58,582 nucleotides of DNA from Streptomyces jeddahensis (lineage in GTDB: Bacteria; Actinomycetota; Actinomycetes; Streptomycetales; Streptomycetaceae): assembly GCF_001642995.1 (NCBI RefSeq), contig NZ_LOHS01000115.1, forward strand, positions 1 through 58,582. Reading direction: 5' to 3'. Shown one piece after another: positions 41,953 through 49,741 of this stretch. Made by a program: the position numbers and the translations under genes. How positions within the stretch are numbered: the first letter of the stretch is position 1; each line of letters begins with the position of its first letter. Under the pieces are notes generated by a model. That model worked only from the letters and a program-made list of their open reading frames with translations, did not search any database and was not told where the DNA came from.

Positions 41953-42705
41953 TCAGGCGCCCAGCGCCGCCAGCGTCGGCACCCGTGCCTCGTCGAACCG
42001 CTCCAGCACCACCCGCGCCACCTCCGGCGCCGGGCCCAGCACATCCGCCAGTACGTCTGCGTCCGCCTCGGTCGCGCCCCGCGCGATGCGGTCCGGCAGG
42101 AAGCCGGGGGCGAGGACGTACGGGGCGACGGCGACCCGGGCGCAGCCGAGGGCACGCAGTTCCCGGACCGCGTCCTCCGTGCGGGGAAGGGATGCGGAGG
42201 CGAACGCAGGTCGCACGGCGCACCAACCGGTGTGCCGCCACTCCCGCGCGATTTCAGCGATCACTGCGATCGCCTCCGGGTCTGTGGATCCCGCCGAGGC
42301 CAGGACGACGCCGGTCGAGGGCTTGCCCTCCGGCGTCAGCCCGGCCTCGTACAGCCGTCGTTCGAGCGCCGACAGGAGGAGAGGCGAGGGGCCCAGCACC
42401 TCGGCCTGGCGTATGCGCAGCTGCGGCGGGGCCTCGCGGAGCACCGCCGGGATGTCTGCCTTCGCGTGGAAGGCGCGGGTCAGCAGCAGGGGAAGGGCGA
42501 CGACGTCGCGTACTCCCTCCGCCGCCAGGGACTCCAGGACGCCCGCCACCGAGGGGATGTTGAAGTCCAGGAAGCCGGTCTCCACGCGCAGCCCCGGCCG
42601 CAGCGACCGCACGCGCCGGACGAGGGCGTGCACGGTCGCCGCGTGCCGCGGGTCGCGGCTGCCGTGGGCGACGACTACCAAGACGGGGCGGACCGGGCGG
42701 TGCAT
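41953..42705 (-). CDS. Sirohydrochlorin chelatase-like protein (CbiX type)
   Basis: Cytoplasmic chelatase of 250 residues that probably inserts iron (or cobalt) into sirohydrochlorin. It has the metal-binding histidine in LVVVAHGSRDPRH at the N terminus, the second in PLLLTRAFHAKADIP, and the fold repeats in the C-terminal half (ARVAVAPYVLAPGFLPDRI). As the last gene of the sulfur run, a role in making siroheme for the Sir enzyme is the natural reading. Its start lies just after the permease stop. Confidence 0.88.
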   Translation of the reverse strand: MHRPVRPVLVVVAHGSRDPRHAATVHALVRRVRSLRPGLRVETGFLDFNIPSVAGVLESLAAEGVRDVVALPLLLTRAFHAKADIPAVLREAPPQLRIRQAEVLGPSPLLLSALERRLYEAGLTPEGKPSTGVVLASAGSTDPEAIAVIAEIAREWRHTGWCAVRPAFASASLPRTEDAVRELRALGCARVAVAPYVLAPGFLPDRIARGATEADADVLADVLGPAPEVARVVLERFDEARVPTLAALGA

Positions 42706-42710
42706 GGGAC

Positions 42711-43661
42711 TCAGCTCTTCACGAGCAGACCGCGGCTGCGCAGCACCGACCGCTCCAGCGGGCTGAAGATCAGCAGGTCGATGGCGATACCGACGATCAG
42801 GATCAGGATGATGGCCAGGAAGACCATCGACATCGAGCTGGTGTTGCGGCCGTTCTCGAGCAGCTGGCCGAGACCCACGCCCAGGTCGGGCGAGGACGCG
42901 ATGATCTCAGCGGCCATCAGCGAGCGCCACGAGAAGGCCCAGCCCTGCTTCAGACCGGCCAGGTAGCCGGGCAGCGCGGCCGGCATCACGATGTGCCAGG
43001 TACCGCGCAGGCCCGTGGCACCGAGGGTGCGGCCCGCCCGCAGGAACAGCGGCGGTACCTGGTCGACGCCGGAGACGAGGCCGTTGGCGATCGAGGGGAC
43101 GGCGCCGAGCAGGATCACCGCGTACATCATCTTGTTGTCCAGGCCCAGCCAGATGACCGCGGGCGGCACCCACGCCACCGACGGCAGGGACTGAAGACCG
43201 GACAGGATCGGGCCGATCGCCGCGCGCACGAACCTCACGCGGGCCACGATCAGACCGAGCGGCGTGCCGATCGCCAGTGCCATCAGGAAGCCGAGCAGGC
43301 CGCGGGAGACGCTGGTCCAGATGTAGTCGAGGAGTGTGCCCTGCAGCCAGGCGTCGGTCACCTCGCCCCACACCGCGCCCGGCGAGGGCAGCTTGCTCGG
43401 GTCGTCGACGACCTTGAACGACACCAGCGCCTGCCACACCACCAGGACCAGCGCTACGGCCACGACGGGCGGCAGCACCTTCCGGACCAGTGTCTCCCGC
43501 AGGGGAGTACGGCTCGACTGGACCGTCTCCAGCGCGTCGAGGCCTGCCTCCAGACCGGCCAGGTCGTGGTGGTCCCTGCCGGTCCTGCCGGCCTCCCTGG
43601 CCTGCTTCTCGGCCTCGTCGACCGGTCCGGTCTTGTCGACGGACGTCTCAGTGCTGGCCAT
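42711..43661 (-). CDS. ssuC: Sulfonate-type ABC transporter permease (SsuC-like)
   Basis: Inner-membrane permease of 316 residues of the SsuC/TauC/NrtB family. A hydrophilic N terminus of about 60 residues precedes membrane segments (VVAVALVLVVWQALVSF onward); the core LQSLPSVAWVPPAVIWLGLD and the EAA-like ATLGATGLRGTWHIVMPAAL-type loop are present. ATG 43661 overlaps the ATPase gene by 14 bases. The substrate (alkanesulfonate, taurine or similar) is inferred from the sulfur context. Confidence 0.88.
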   Translation of the reverse strand: MASTETSVDKTGPVDEAEKQAREAGRTGRDHHDLAGLEAGLDALETVQSSRTPLRETLVRKVLPPVVAVALVLVVWQALVSFKVVDDPSKLPSPGAVWGEVTDAWLQGTLLDYIWTSVSRGLLGFLMALAIGTPLGLIVARVRFVRAAIGPILSGLQSLPSVAWVPPAVIWLGLDNKMMYAVILLGAVPSIANGLVSGVDQVPPLFLRAGRTLGATGLRGTWHIVMPAALPGYLAGLKQGWAFSWRSLMAAEIIASSPDLGVGLGQLLENGRNTSSMSMVFLAIILILIVGIAIDLLIFSPLERSVLRSRGLLVKS

Positions 43662-44439
43662 GACGGCGGATCTCCCCACGCAGTTCTTCGGTGATCTCGA
43701 CGGACAGCTCCGCCACGGCGGCGTCCTCGATGCGGCGCGGCTGCGGAATGTCGACACGCCACTCGCGGGCCACCCGCCCGGGCCGCGACGACAGCAGCAC
43801 GACGCGCTGCGCGAGCCGCACCGCCTCGCGCACGTTGTGCGTCACGAACAGCACCGACAGGTTCGTCTCGCGCCAGATACGGGTCAGTTCGTCGTGCAGG
43901 ACGTCGCGGGTGATGGCGTCGAGCGCGGCGAACGGCTCGTCCATCAGCAGCAGCTTGCTGTCCTGGCCCAGCGCGCGGGCCAGCGCGACGCGCTGGCGCA
44001 TACCGCCCGACAGCTCGTGGACGCGCTTGCCGTACGCGCCCTTCAGCCGTACGAGCTCAAGGAGCTCCTCGGCCCGCTCGCGGCGCTCGGACTTCGGAAC
44101 TCCCCGCAGCTTGAGGGCGAGTTCGATGTTCTTGCCCGCGGTCAGCCACGGGAACAGGGCGTGCTCCTGGAACATCAGCGCCGGACGGCCGTCCGTGCTG
44201 ATGCTGCCCGCCGTCGGCCTGTCGAGGCCGGCGACGAGGTTGAGCAGCGTCGACTTGCCGCACCCGGAGGCTCCCAGGAGGGTGACGAACTCTCCGGGCG
44301 CGACATCGAGCGTGATGTCGTCCAGGACGAGCTGCTGCCCGGTCGGGCCTGCGAAGGACTTCGAGACGTGCTCGATCCGGGCGGCGTGGTCCACCGCTGC
44401 GGTGTCGCTGTCGGCGGCCTTGGCGAGGGTGGTGGCCAT
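43648..44439 (-). CDS. ssuB: Sulfonate-type ABC transporter ATPase (SsuB-like)
   Basis: Cytoplasmic ATPase of 263 residues. Walker A is LLGASGCGKSTLLNL, the signature is HELSGGMRQRVALARAL, Walker B is KLLLMDEPFAALD and the switch is VTHNVREAVRLA. The SsuB/TauB/NrtD-type QEHALFPWLTAGKNI follows the Q loop. ATG 44439 has a full AGGAGGTGA ribosome binding site. It lies between binding protein and permease genes of the same importer. Confidence 0.9.
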   Translation of the reverse strand: MATTLAKAADSDTAAVDHAARIEHVSKSFAGPTGQQLVLDDITLDVAPGEFVTLLGASGCGKSTLLNLVAGLDRPTAGSISTDGRPALMFQEHALFPWLTAGKNIELALKLRGVPKSERRERAEELLELVRLKGAYGKRVHELSGGMRQRVALARALGQDSKLLLMDEPFAALDAITRDVLHDELTRIWRETNLSVLFVTHNVREAVRLAQRVVLLSSRPGRVAREWRVDIPQPRRIEDAAVAELSVEITEELRGEIRRHGQH

Positions 44440-44488
44440 GGTCGTCACCTCCTGGGAACTCACGGACTACGGACTACGGGCTACGGCT

Positions 44489-45601
44489 TTACTTGGCGCC
44501 GAGACCGGCGTCGTCGACCTCGGGCTCGCCCTCGGCCTTCAGGACCTTGTTGAGGATGGTCAGGTCGTAGATGCCGTTCAGGTTCGGCTTCTCCAGCAGA
44601 CCGGCCTTGACCGCGTGCTCCGCCTCGGTGTTGAGGGTCGACGCCAGCGGGTCGTTGGTGATCTGGATGGACTTCCACGCCGGGTCGAGCACGTCGGCCG
44701 GCAGCTCCTTGCCGGAGTCGACCTTGAGCTGGGCGTTCGCCGCCGCCTTCGCCTCGTCGGGGTTGGCGTTGATCCACTTGTTGGTCTCGACCGAGGCCTT
44801 CAGCACGGCTTCGACGGCCTTCGGGTGTTCCGTGAGGAACTTCTGCGACACGATGATGTTCGTGATCACGAACTTCTTGTCGGGCCACAGCGTCGACTCG
44901 TCGAGCAGCACCTTGGCGCCCTCGGCGACCAGCTTCGACGCGGTCGGCTCCGGCACCCAGGCGCCGTCGATGGAACCCGACTTGTAGGCGTCCGGCGTGA
45001 CCTTGTTGTCGGTGCGGATCACGGACACGTCGCCCTTGCCGCTCTCCGCGTCGACCTTCCAGCCCTGGTCGGCGATCCAGTTGAGGAACGCGACGTCCTG
45101 GGTGTTGCCGAGCTGCGGCGTGGCGATCTTCTTGCCCTTGACGTCCTTCAGGGACTTGATCTTCTTCGGGTTGACGACCAGCTTCACGCCGCCGGACGCC
45201 GAACCGCCGATGATGCGCAGGCTCTTGCCGTTGGACTTGACGTAGCCGTTGATCGCGGGTGAGGGGCCGATCCAGCCGATGTCGATGGACCCGGAGTTCA
45301 GCGCCTCGATCTCCGAGGGGCCCGCGTTGAAGACCGAGTACTTGGCCTCCGTACCGCCGAGCTCCTTCTGGAAGAAGCCCTTCTGGTTGCCGACCAGGGC
45401 GGTGGCGTGGGTCAGGTTGCCGAAGTAGCCGATCTTGACGGAGTCGAGGCCGTCGATCTTCTTGGCGCCGGAGGCGACATTGGCCTTCGCACTGTCGTCC
45501 TTCGCCTCAGAGCCGTAACCGCAGGCGGCGAGGGCGAGAAGGGGCAGGGTCGCTATGACGGCGAGGCCGCGGCGTACGGCGGTGGAGCGGTTGGCAGGCA
45601 C
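44489..45601 (-). CDS. ssuA: Sulfonate-type ABC transporter binding lipoprotein (SsuA-like)
   Basis: Lipoprotein of 370 residues that captures an organosulfur compound. The lipobox is LALAACG; the SsuA fold reads VKIGYFGNLTHATALVGNQK, SEIEALNSGSIDIGWIGPSP and VTPDAYKSGSIDGAWVPEP. GTG 45601 is chosen because GAGAGGAACG lies before it; an upstream extension to 45634 is unneeded. The gene is first of the importer and is separated from cysN by about 240 bases. Confidence 0.9.
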   Translation of the reverse strand: MPANRSTAVRRGLAVIATLPLLALAACGYGSEAKDDSAKANVASGAKKIDGLDSVKIGYFGNLTHATALVGNQKGFFQKELGGTEAKYSVFNAGPSEIEALNSGSIDIGWIGPSPAINGYVKSNGKSLRIIGGSASGGVKLVVNPKKIKSLKDVKGKKIATPQLGNTQDVAFLNWIADQGWKVDAESGKGDVSVIRTDNKVTPDAYKSGSIDGAWVPEPTASKLVAEGAKVLLDESTLWPDKKFVITNIIVSQKFLTEHPKAVEAVLKASVETNKWINANPDEAKAAANAQLKVDSGKELPADVLDPAWKSIQITNDPLASTLNTEAEHAVKAGLLEKPNLNGIYDLTILNKVLKAEGEPEVDDAGLGAK

Positions 45602-45640
45602 GGGAGGCGTTCCTCTCGTTGGCCCGGCGGTCACGGACTC

Positions 45641-45748
45641 TCAGGTCGTGGCCGGGAGGTCGGCAGGTCTTCGTCTGTTCAGGGCGTGGGGGGTGCGGCC
45701 GCGCAGGCAGTGTGTGTGCCCCTTCCCCGCTGCGGGCGTCACGCACAT
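45641..45748 (-). CDS. Possible 35-residue small protein with early cysteine codons
   Basis: Between cysN and ssuA a frame from ATG 45748 to TGA 45641-45643 reads CVTPAAGKGHTHCLRG and so on. Its second codon is Cys and another Cys follows at 14. GGCGGAG lies about eight bases upstream. A Cys-rich start in front of a sulfur importer recalls leader peptides, but chance frames are common at this GC, so confidence is low. Another 33-codon frame from ATG 45840, two bases after the cysN stop, overlaps it. Confidence 0.2.
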   Translation of the reverse strand: MCVTPAAGKGHTHCLRGRTPHALNRRRPADLPATT

Positions 45749-45842
45749 CGCGCCACTCCGCCCTGCCCGCTGCCGAGGGCGCCGCTGCCGACGCGGCCGC
45801 CCTCCTTCGCGAACGTCGAGAAGATGTCGATGGTGGTCATGA

Positions 45843-47177
45843 CTAGAAGTCCCACCCGTCGTCGTCGGCCTCGTCCTTGACCGGGTCCGGCGAGGCGAAC
45901 GACTCGCCGACCATGCCCGCGGTGAGCGTGGTGCCGTCGGCCGGGTCGATCAGGATGAACGAGCCGGTGCGGCGGGAGTCGGCGTACGAGTCGAGCGGCA
46001 GCGGCTCCGCGGTACGGATCGTGACGCGGCCGATGTCGTTCGCGACGAGCTGTCCCGGGTGCGGGTGCAGGGACAGGTCGTCGAGGGTCAGCCGGGACGG
46101 GATGTCCTTCACGATCGCCTTGACCGTGCGGGTGCCGTGCTTGAGCAGCACGCGGTGGCCGACGGTGAGCGGCTGGTCGGCGACGTGGCAGACGGTCGCG
46201 TCGACGTCCTGCGTGGTCGACGGCGCGTCCTTGCTCGGCACGATCAGGTCGCCGCGCGAGATGTCGATGTCGTCCTCGAGGAGGAGGGTCACCGACTGCG
46301 TGGTCCAGGCGATGTCGACCGGCTTGCCCAGCAGGTCGATGCCGGAGATCCGCGAGGTGCGGCCCGACGGCAGTACGGTGACCGCCTCGCCGACGCGGAA
46401 GGAACCGGCGGCGATCTGGCCCGCGTAGCCCCGGTAGTCGGGGTGCTCGGCGGTCTGCGGGCGGATCACGTACTGCACGGGCAGCCGCGCGTGGCAGTGG
46501 CTCAGGTCGTGGCTGACCGGGACCGTCTCCAGGTGCTCCAGGACGGTCGGGCCGCCGTACCAGTCCATGTTCGCGGACGGCTCCACGACGTTGTCTCCGG
46601 CGAGCGCCGAGATCGGGATCGCGGTGACCTCCGGGACGCCCAGCTCGGTGGCGTATGCCGTGAACTCCTCGGCGATCGCGGCGAACACGGACTCCTGGTA
46701 GCCGACCAGGTCCATCTTGTTGACGGCGAGCACCACGTGCGGGACGCGCAGCAGCGCCGCGATCGCGGCGTGGCGGCGGGTCTGCTCGACGACGCCGTTG
46801 CGGGCGTCGACGAGGATCACCGTCAGCTCGGCCGTCGACGCGCCCGTGACCATGTTCCGCGTGTACTGCACATGGCCCGGCGTGTCGGCCAGGATGAACC
46901 GGCGCCGGGGCGTGGCGAAGTAGCGGTAGGCGACATCGATGGTGATGCCCTGCTCCCGCTCCGCCCGCAGGCCGTCCGTCAGCAGTGCGAGGTCCGGGGC
47001 CTCCTGGCCGCGGCTGGCCGAGGCGCGCTCCACGGCCTCCAGCTGGTCCGTGAGGATCGACTTGGAGTCGTGCAGCAGCCGGCCGACGAGCGTGGACTTG
47101 CCGTCGTCGACGGAGCCCGCGGTGGCGAACCGCAGCAGGGTGGTGGCCGAGAGTTCCTCGGGCGTGATCGTGCTCAT
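45843..47177 (-). CDS. cysN: Sulfate adenylyltransferase subunit 1 (GTPase)
   Basis: Cytoplasmic GTPase of 444 residues that drives APS formation from sulfate and ATP with CysD. The G motifs are AGSVDDGKSTLVGRLL (P loop), LADTPGHVQYTRNM and AVNKMDLV; EREQGITIDVAYRYF is the switch. There is no fused CysC domain; the APS kinase is a separate gene. It starts two bases after the cysD stop. Confidence 0.95.
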   Translation of the reverse strand: MSTITPEELSATTLLRFATAGSVDDGKSTLVGRLLHDSKSILTDQLEAVERASASRGQEAPDLALLTDGLRAEREQGITIDVAYRYFATPRRRFILADTPGHVQYTRNMVTGASTAELTVILVDARNGVVEQTRRHAAIAALLRVPHVVLAVNKMDLVGYQESVFAAIAEEFTAYATELGVPEVTAIPISALAGDNVVEPSANMDWYGGPTVLEHLETVPVSHDLSHCHARLPVQYVIRPQTAEHPDYRGYAGQIAAGSFRVGEAVTVLPSGRTSRISGIDLLGKPVDIAWTTQSVTLLLEDDIDISRGDLIVPSKDAPSTTQDVDATVCHVADQPLTVGHRVLLKHGTRTVKAIVKDIPSRLTLDDLSLHPHPGQLVANDIGRVTIRTAEPLPLDSYADSRRTGSFILIDPADGTTLTAGMVGESFASPDPVKDEADDDGWDF

Positions 47178-47179
47178 GC

Positions 47180-48130
47180 TTAGAAGTACCCCTCGCGCTT
47201 ACGGTCTTCCATCGCGGCCTCGGAGAGCTTGTCGTCCGCGCGGGTCGCGCCGCGCTCGGTGAGCCGGGACGCGGCGATCTCGGTGATGACCTGGTCCAGG
47301 GTCACCGCATCCGAGTCGACGGCGCCCGTGCAGGACATGTCGCCGACGGTCCGGTAGCGAACGAGCCGCTTCTCGACGGTCTCGCCGTCCTTCGGCCCGC
47401 CCCACTCACCGGCGGTCAGCCACATGCCGTTGCGCTGGAACACCTCGCGCTCGTGGGCGAAGTAGATCTCGGGCAGCTCGATCTGCTCGCGGGCGATGTA
47501 CTGCCACACGTCCAGCTCGGTCCAGTTCGACAGCGGGAACACGCGCACGTGCTCGCCCGGCGCGTGCCGGCCGTTGTACAGGTTCCACAGCTCCGGCCGC
47601 TGACGACGCGGGTCCCACTGCGAGAACTCGTCGCGCAGCGAGAAGACCCGCTCCTTGGCGCGGGCCTTCTCCTCGTCGCGCCGCCCGCCGCCGAAGACCG
47701 CGTCGAACTTCTCGCTCTGGATCTTCTCGGTCAGCGGCAGCGTCTGCAGCGGGTTGCGGGTGCCGTCCGGACGCTCCTTGAGCACACCGCGGTCGATGTA
47801 GTCCTGCACGGACGCGACATGGAGCCGCAGGTTGTGCTTCTCGACCGTACGGTCGCGGTACTCAAGCACCTCGGGGAAGTTGTGCCCCGTGTCCACGTGC
47901 AGCAGCGAGAACGGGATCGCCGCGGGCGCGAACGCCTTCAGCGCGAGGTGCAGCATGACGATGGAGTCCTTGCCGCCGGAGAACAGGATCACCGGCCGCT
48001 CGAACTCGCCCGCCACCTCACGGAAGATGTGCACCGCCTCGGACTCCAGAGCGTCCAGGTGGCTCAGGGCGTAGGGGCCGGCGCCTTCGGAGTTGCCGGC
48101 TGCCTCGTGGACAGTGGCCGCGGTCGTCAT
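47180..48130 (-). CDS. cysD: Sulfate adenylyltransferase subunit 2
   Basis: Cytoplasmic PAPS-reductase-superfamily enzyme of 316 residues that adenylates sulfate. The PP-loop is VILFSGGKDSIVMLHLALK; LLHVDTGHNFPEVLEYRD and the DAVFGGGRRDEEKARAKE block follow, and the C terminus ends in the conserved KREGYF. It overlaps the cysC stop by four bases (ATGA). Confidence 0.95.
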   Translation of the reverse strand: MTTAATVHEAAGNSEGAGPYALSHLDALESEAVHIFREVAGEFERPVILFSGGKDSIVMLHLALKAFAPAAIPFSLLHVDTGHNFPEVLEYRDRTVEKHNLRLHVASVQDYIDRGVLKERPDGTRNPLQTLPLTEKIQSEKFDAVFGGGRRDEEKARAKERVFSLRDEFSQWDPRRQRPELWNLYNGRHAPGEHVRVFPLSNWTELDVWQYIAREQIELPEIYFAHEREVFQRNGMWLTAGEWGGPKDGETVEKRLVRYRTVGDMSCTGAVDSDAVTLDQVITEIAASRLTERGATRADDKLSEAAMEDRKREGYF

Positions 48131-48717
48131 GCCAGACCCCTTTCGGTGAGCAGCGCGTACAGCGCGGCAGCGGACTCCTGCACGCTCTGGTTGTGCGACT
48201 CGATACGCAGATCCGGCGTCTCCGGCTCCTCGTACGGGTCGTCGACCCCGGTGAGGCCCGAGAGTTCGCCAGCCGCCTGCTTGGCGTACAGGCCCTTGAC
48301 GTCACGGACGGAGCAGACCTCGACGGGCGTGGCGACGTGCACCTCGACGTACGGGGTGCCCTCGGTCTCGTGGCGCTTGCGCACCGCGTCGCGGCTGTCC
48401 GCGTAAGGGGCGATCACCGGGACCAGGGCCTTCACGCCGTTCGACGCGAGCAGCTCGGCGACGAAGCCGATGCGCTGCACGTTGGTGTGCCGGTCCTCGC
48501 GGCTGAAGCCGAGGCCCGCCGAGAGGAACTCGCGGATCTCGTCACCGTCCAGGACCTCCACGCGGTGGCCCTCGTCGCGCAGCCGGCCCGCCAGCTCGTA
48601 CGCGATGGTGGTCTTGCCGGCGCTCGGCAGACCCGTGAGCCAGATGGTGGCCCCAGTCACGTGCTTCTCCTGCCCCTGGTCGTAGGTGTCGTTCGTCTCG
48701 TGCGCCGTGCTCGTCAT
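48127..48717 (-). CDS. cysC: Adenylyl-sulfate kinase
   Basis: Cytoplasmic kinase of 196 residues that makes PAPS from APS. P loop TGLPSAGKTTIAYELAG, then VEVLDGDEIREFLSAGLGFS, REDRHTNVQRIGFVAE and KGLYAKQAAGELSGLTGVDDP. ATG 48717 overlaps the cysH stop by four bases. CysC beside an Fe-S type CysH allows PAPS to serve sulfotransferases or reduction. Confidence 0.94.
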   Translation of the reverse strand: MTSTAHETNDTYDQGQEKHVTGATIWLTGLPSAGKTTIAYELAGRLRDEGHRVEVLDGDEIREFLSAGLGFSREDRHTNVQRIGFVAELLASNGVKALVPVIAPYADSRDAVRKRHETEGTPYVEVHVATPVEVCSVRDVKGLYAKQAAGELSGLTGVDDPYEEPETPDLRIESHNQSVQESAAALYALLTERGLA

Positions 48718-49424
48718 TCGTGCAGCCCGCACTCGGTCTTGGCGCGGCCCGCCCAGCGGCCGGCGCGCGCGTCCTCGCCCTCCAGCACGCGGCGCGTGCA
48801 GGGCGCGCAGCCGACGGACGTGTAGCCGTCCATCAGCAGCGGGTTGGTGAGGACGCCGTGCTCGGCGACGTACGCGTCCACGTCGTCCTGCGTCCAGCGG
48901 GCGATCGGCGAGATCTTGACCTTCTGCCGCTTCTCGTCCCAGCCGACGACCGGCGTGTTCGCGCGGGTCGGGGACTCGTCGCGACGCAGGCCCGTCGCCC
49001 ACGCGTCGTACTTGGCCAGCCCCTCTTCCAGAGGCTTGACCTTGCGCAGCGCGCAGCACAGGTCCGGGTTGCGGTCGTGCAGCTTCGGGCCGTACTCGGC
49101 GTCCTGCTCGGCCACCGTCTGGCGCGGCGTGAGCGTGATGACGTTGACGTCCATCACGGCCTCGACCGCGTCCCGGGTGCCGATGGTCTCCGGGAAGTGG
49201 TAGCCGGTGTCGAGGAACACGACGTCGACGCCGGGCATCGCGCGGGACGCGAGGTGGGCGACCACCGCGTCCTCCATCGAAGAGGTCACACAGAAACGCT
49301 TACCGAAGGTCTTGGCGGCCCACTGGAGGATCTCTGGAGCGGAGGCATCCTCGAGGTCGCGCCCGGCCTGCTCGGCGAGCGCCTTGAGGTCGTCTGTGGC
49401 CGGGTCTGCCTGAATCGTCGTCAT
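48714..49424 (-). CDS. cysH: (Phospho)adenylyl-sulfate reductase, Fe-S type
   Basis: Cytoplasmic reductase of 236 residues that gives sulfite from APS or PAPS. Cysteines for a 4Fe-4S cluster are in NPDLCCALRK and VGCAPCTRRV, and the catalytic cysteine is in the C-terminal KTECGLHE. The opening FCVTSSMEDAVVAHLA is the modified PP-loop. The cluster is typical of APS reductases, yet the presence of cysC leaves both substrates possible. Confidence 0.94.
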   Translation of the reverse strand: MTTIQADPATDDLKALAEQAGRDLEDASAPEILQWAAKTFGKRFCVTSSMEDAVVAHLASRAMPGVDVVFLDTGYHFPETIGTRDAVEAVMDVNVITLTPRQTVAEQDAEYGPKLHDRNPDLCCALRKVKPLEEGLAKYDAWATGLRRDESPTRANTPVVGWDEKRQKVKISPIARWTQDDVDAYVAEHGVLTNPLLMDGYTSVGCAPCTRRVLEGEDARAGRWAGRAKTECGLHE

Positions 49425-49741
49425 ATCTCGTCCCCTCCGCCGTCATGGCGCTGAAGGCTGCCTTTTCGAGGGGCGTTCGCCTCCGAAGCGCCAAAGCCGG
49501 TGTCGAGAGGCCGACCGTGCTCAGCCCCTCCTTCGTCGGGGCCTCCGCGCGCTCGGCCTCTCGACACCGTCGCGCTCCTTTGGCTCACGCCCCGGGCCAG
49601 CAGTCCGAGGAACTTCAACTGGAAGGCTCGATTGCATGCCGCGCATTCCCACGCGCCGTGGCTGCCTTCGGCGGCTTCACTCGGCCGAAGGTCCTCGTCG
49701 CCGCAGTACGGGCAGTAGAACGGGGCGGCACGCTCACTCAT
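49421..49741 (-). CDS. Zinc-ribbon protein of the sulfur operon
   Basis: Small 106-residue protein between sir and cysH. The first 50 residues carry two CxxC knuckles, FYCPYCGDEDLRPS and WECAACNRAFQLKFLGL, which would bind zinc. The ATG overlaps the sir stop by four bases and its stop overlaps the cysH start. Relatives in this operon position are short; here the residues after LLARG (about 50) are Arg/Gly-rich low-complexity and could be added by a lost stop. The role is unknown, perhaps assisting sulfite reduction. Confidence 0.8.
   Translation of the reverse strand: MSERAAPFYCPYCGDEDLRPSEAAEGSHGAWECAACNRAFQLKFLGLLARGVSQRSATVSRGRARGGPDEGGAEHGRPLDTGFGASEANAPRKGSLQRHDGGGDEI

Noticed and set aside
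45739..45840. 33-codon frame directly after cysN
   Set aside because: No ribosome binding site and low-complexity Gly-rich text; it overlaps the other small frame, so at most one is real.
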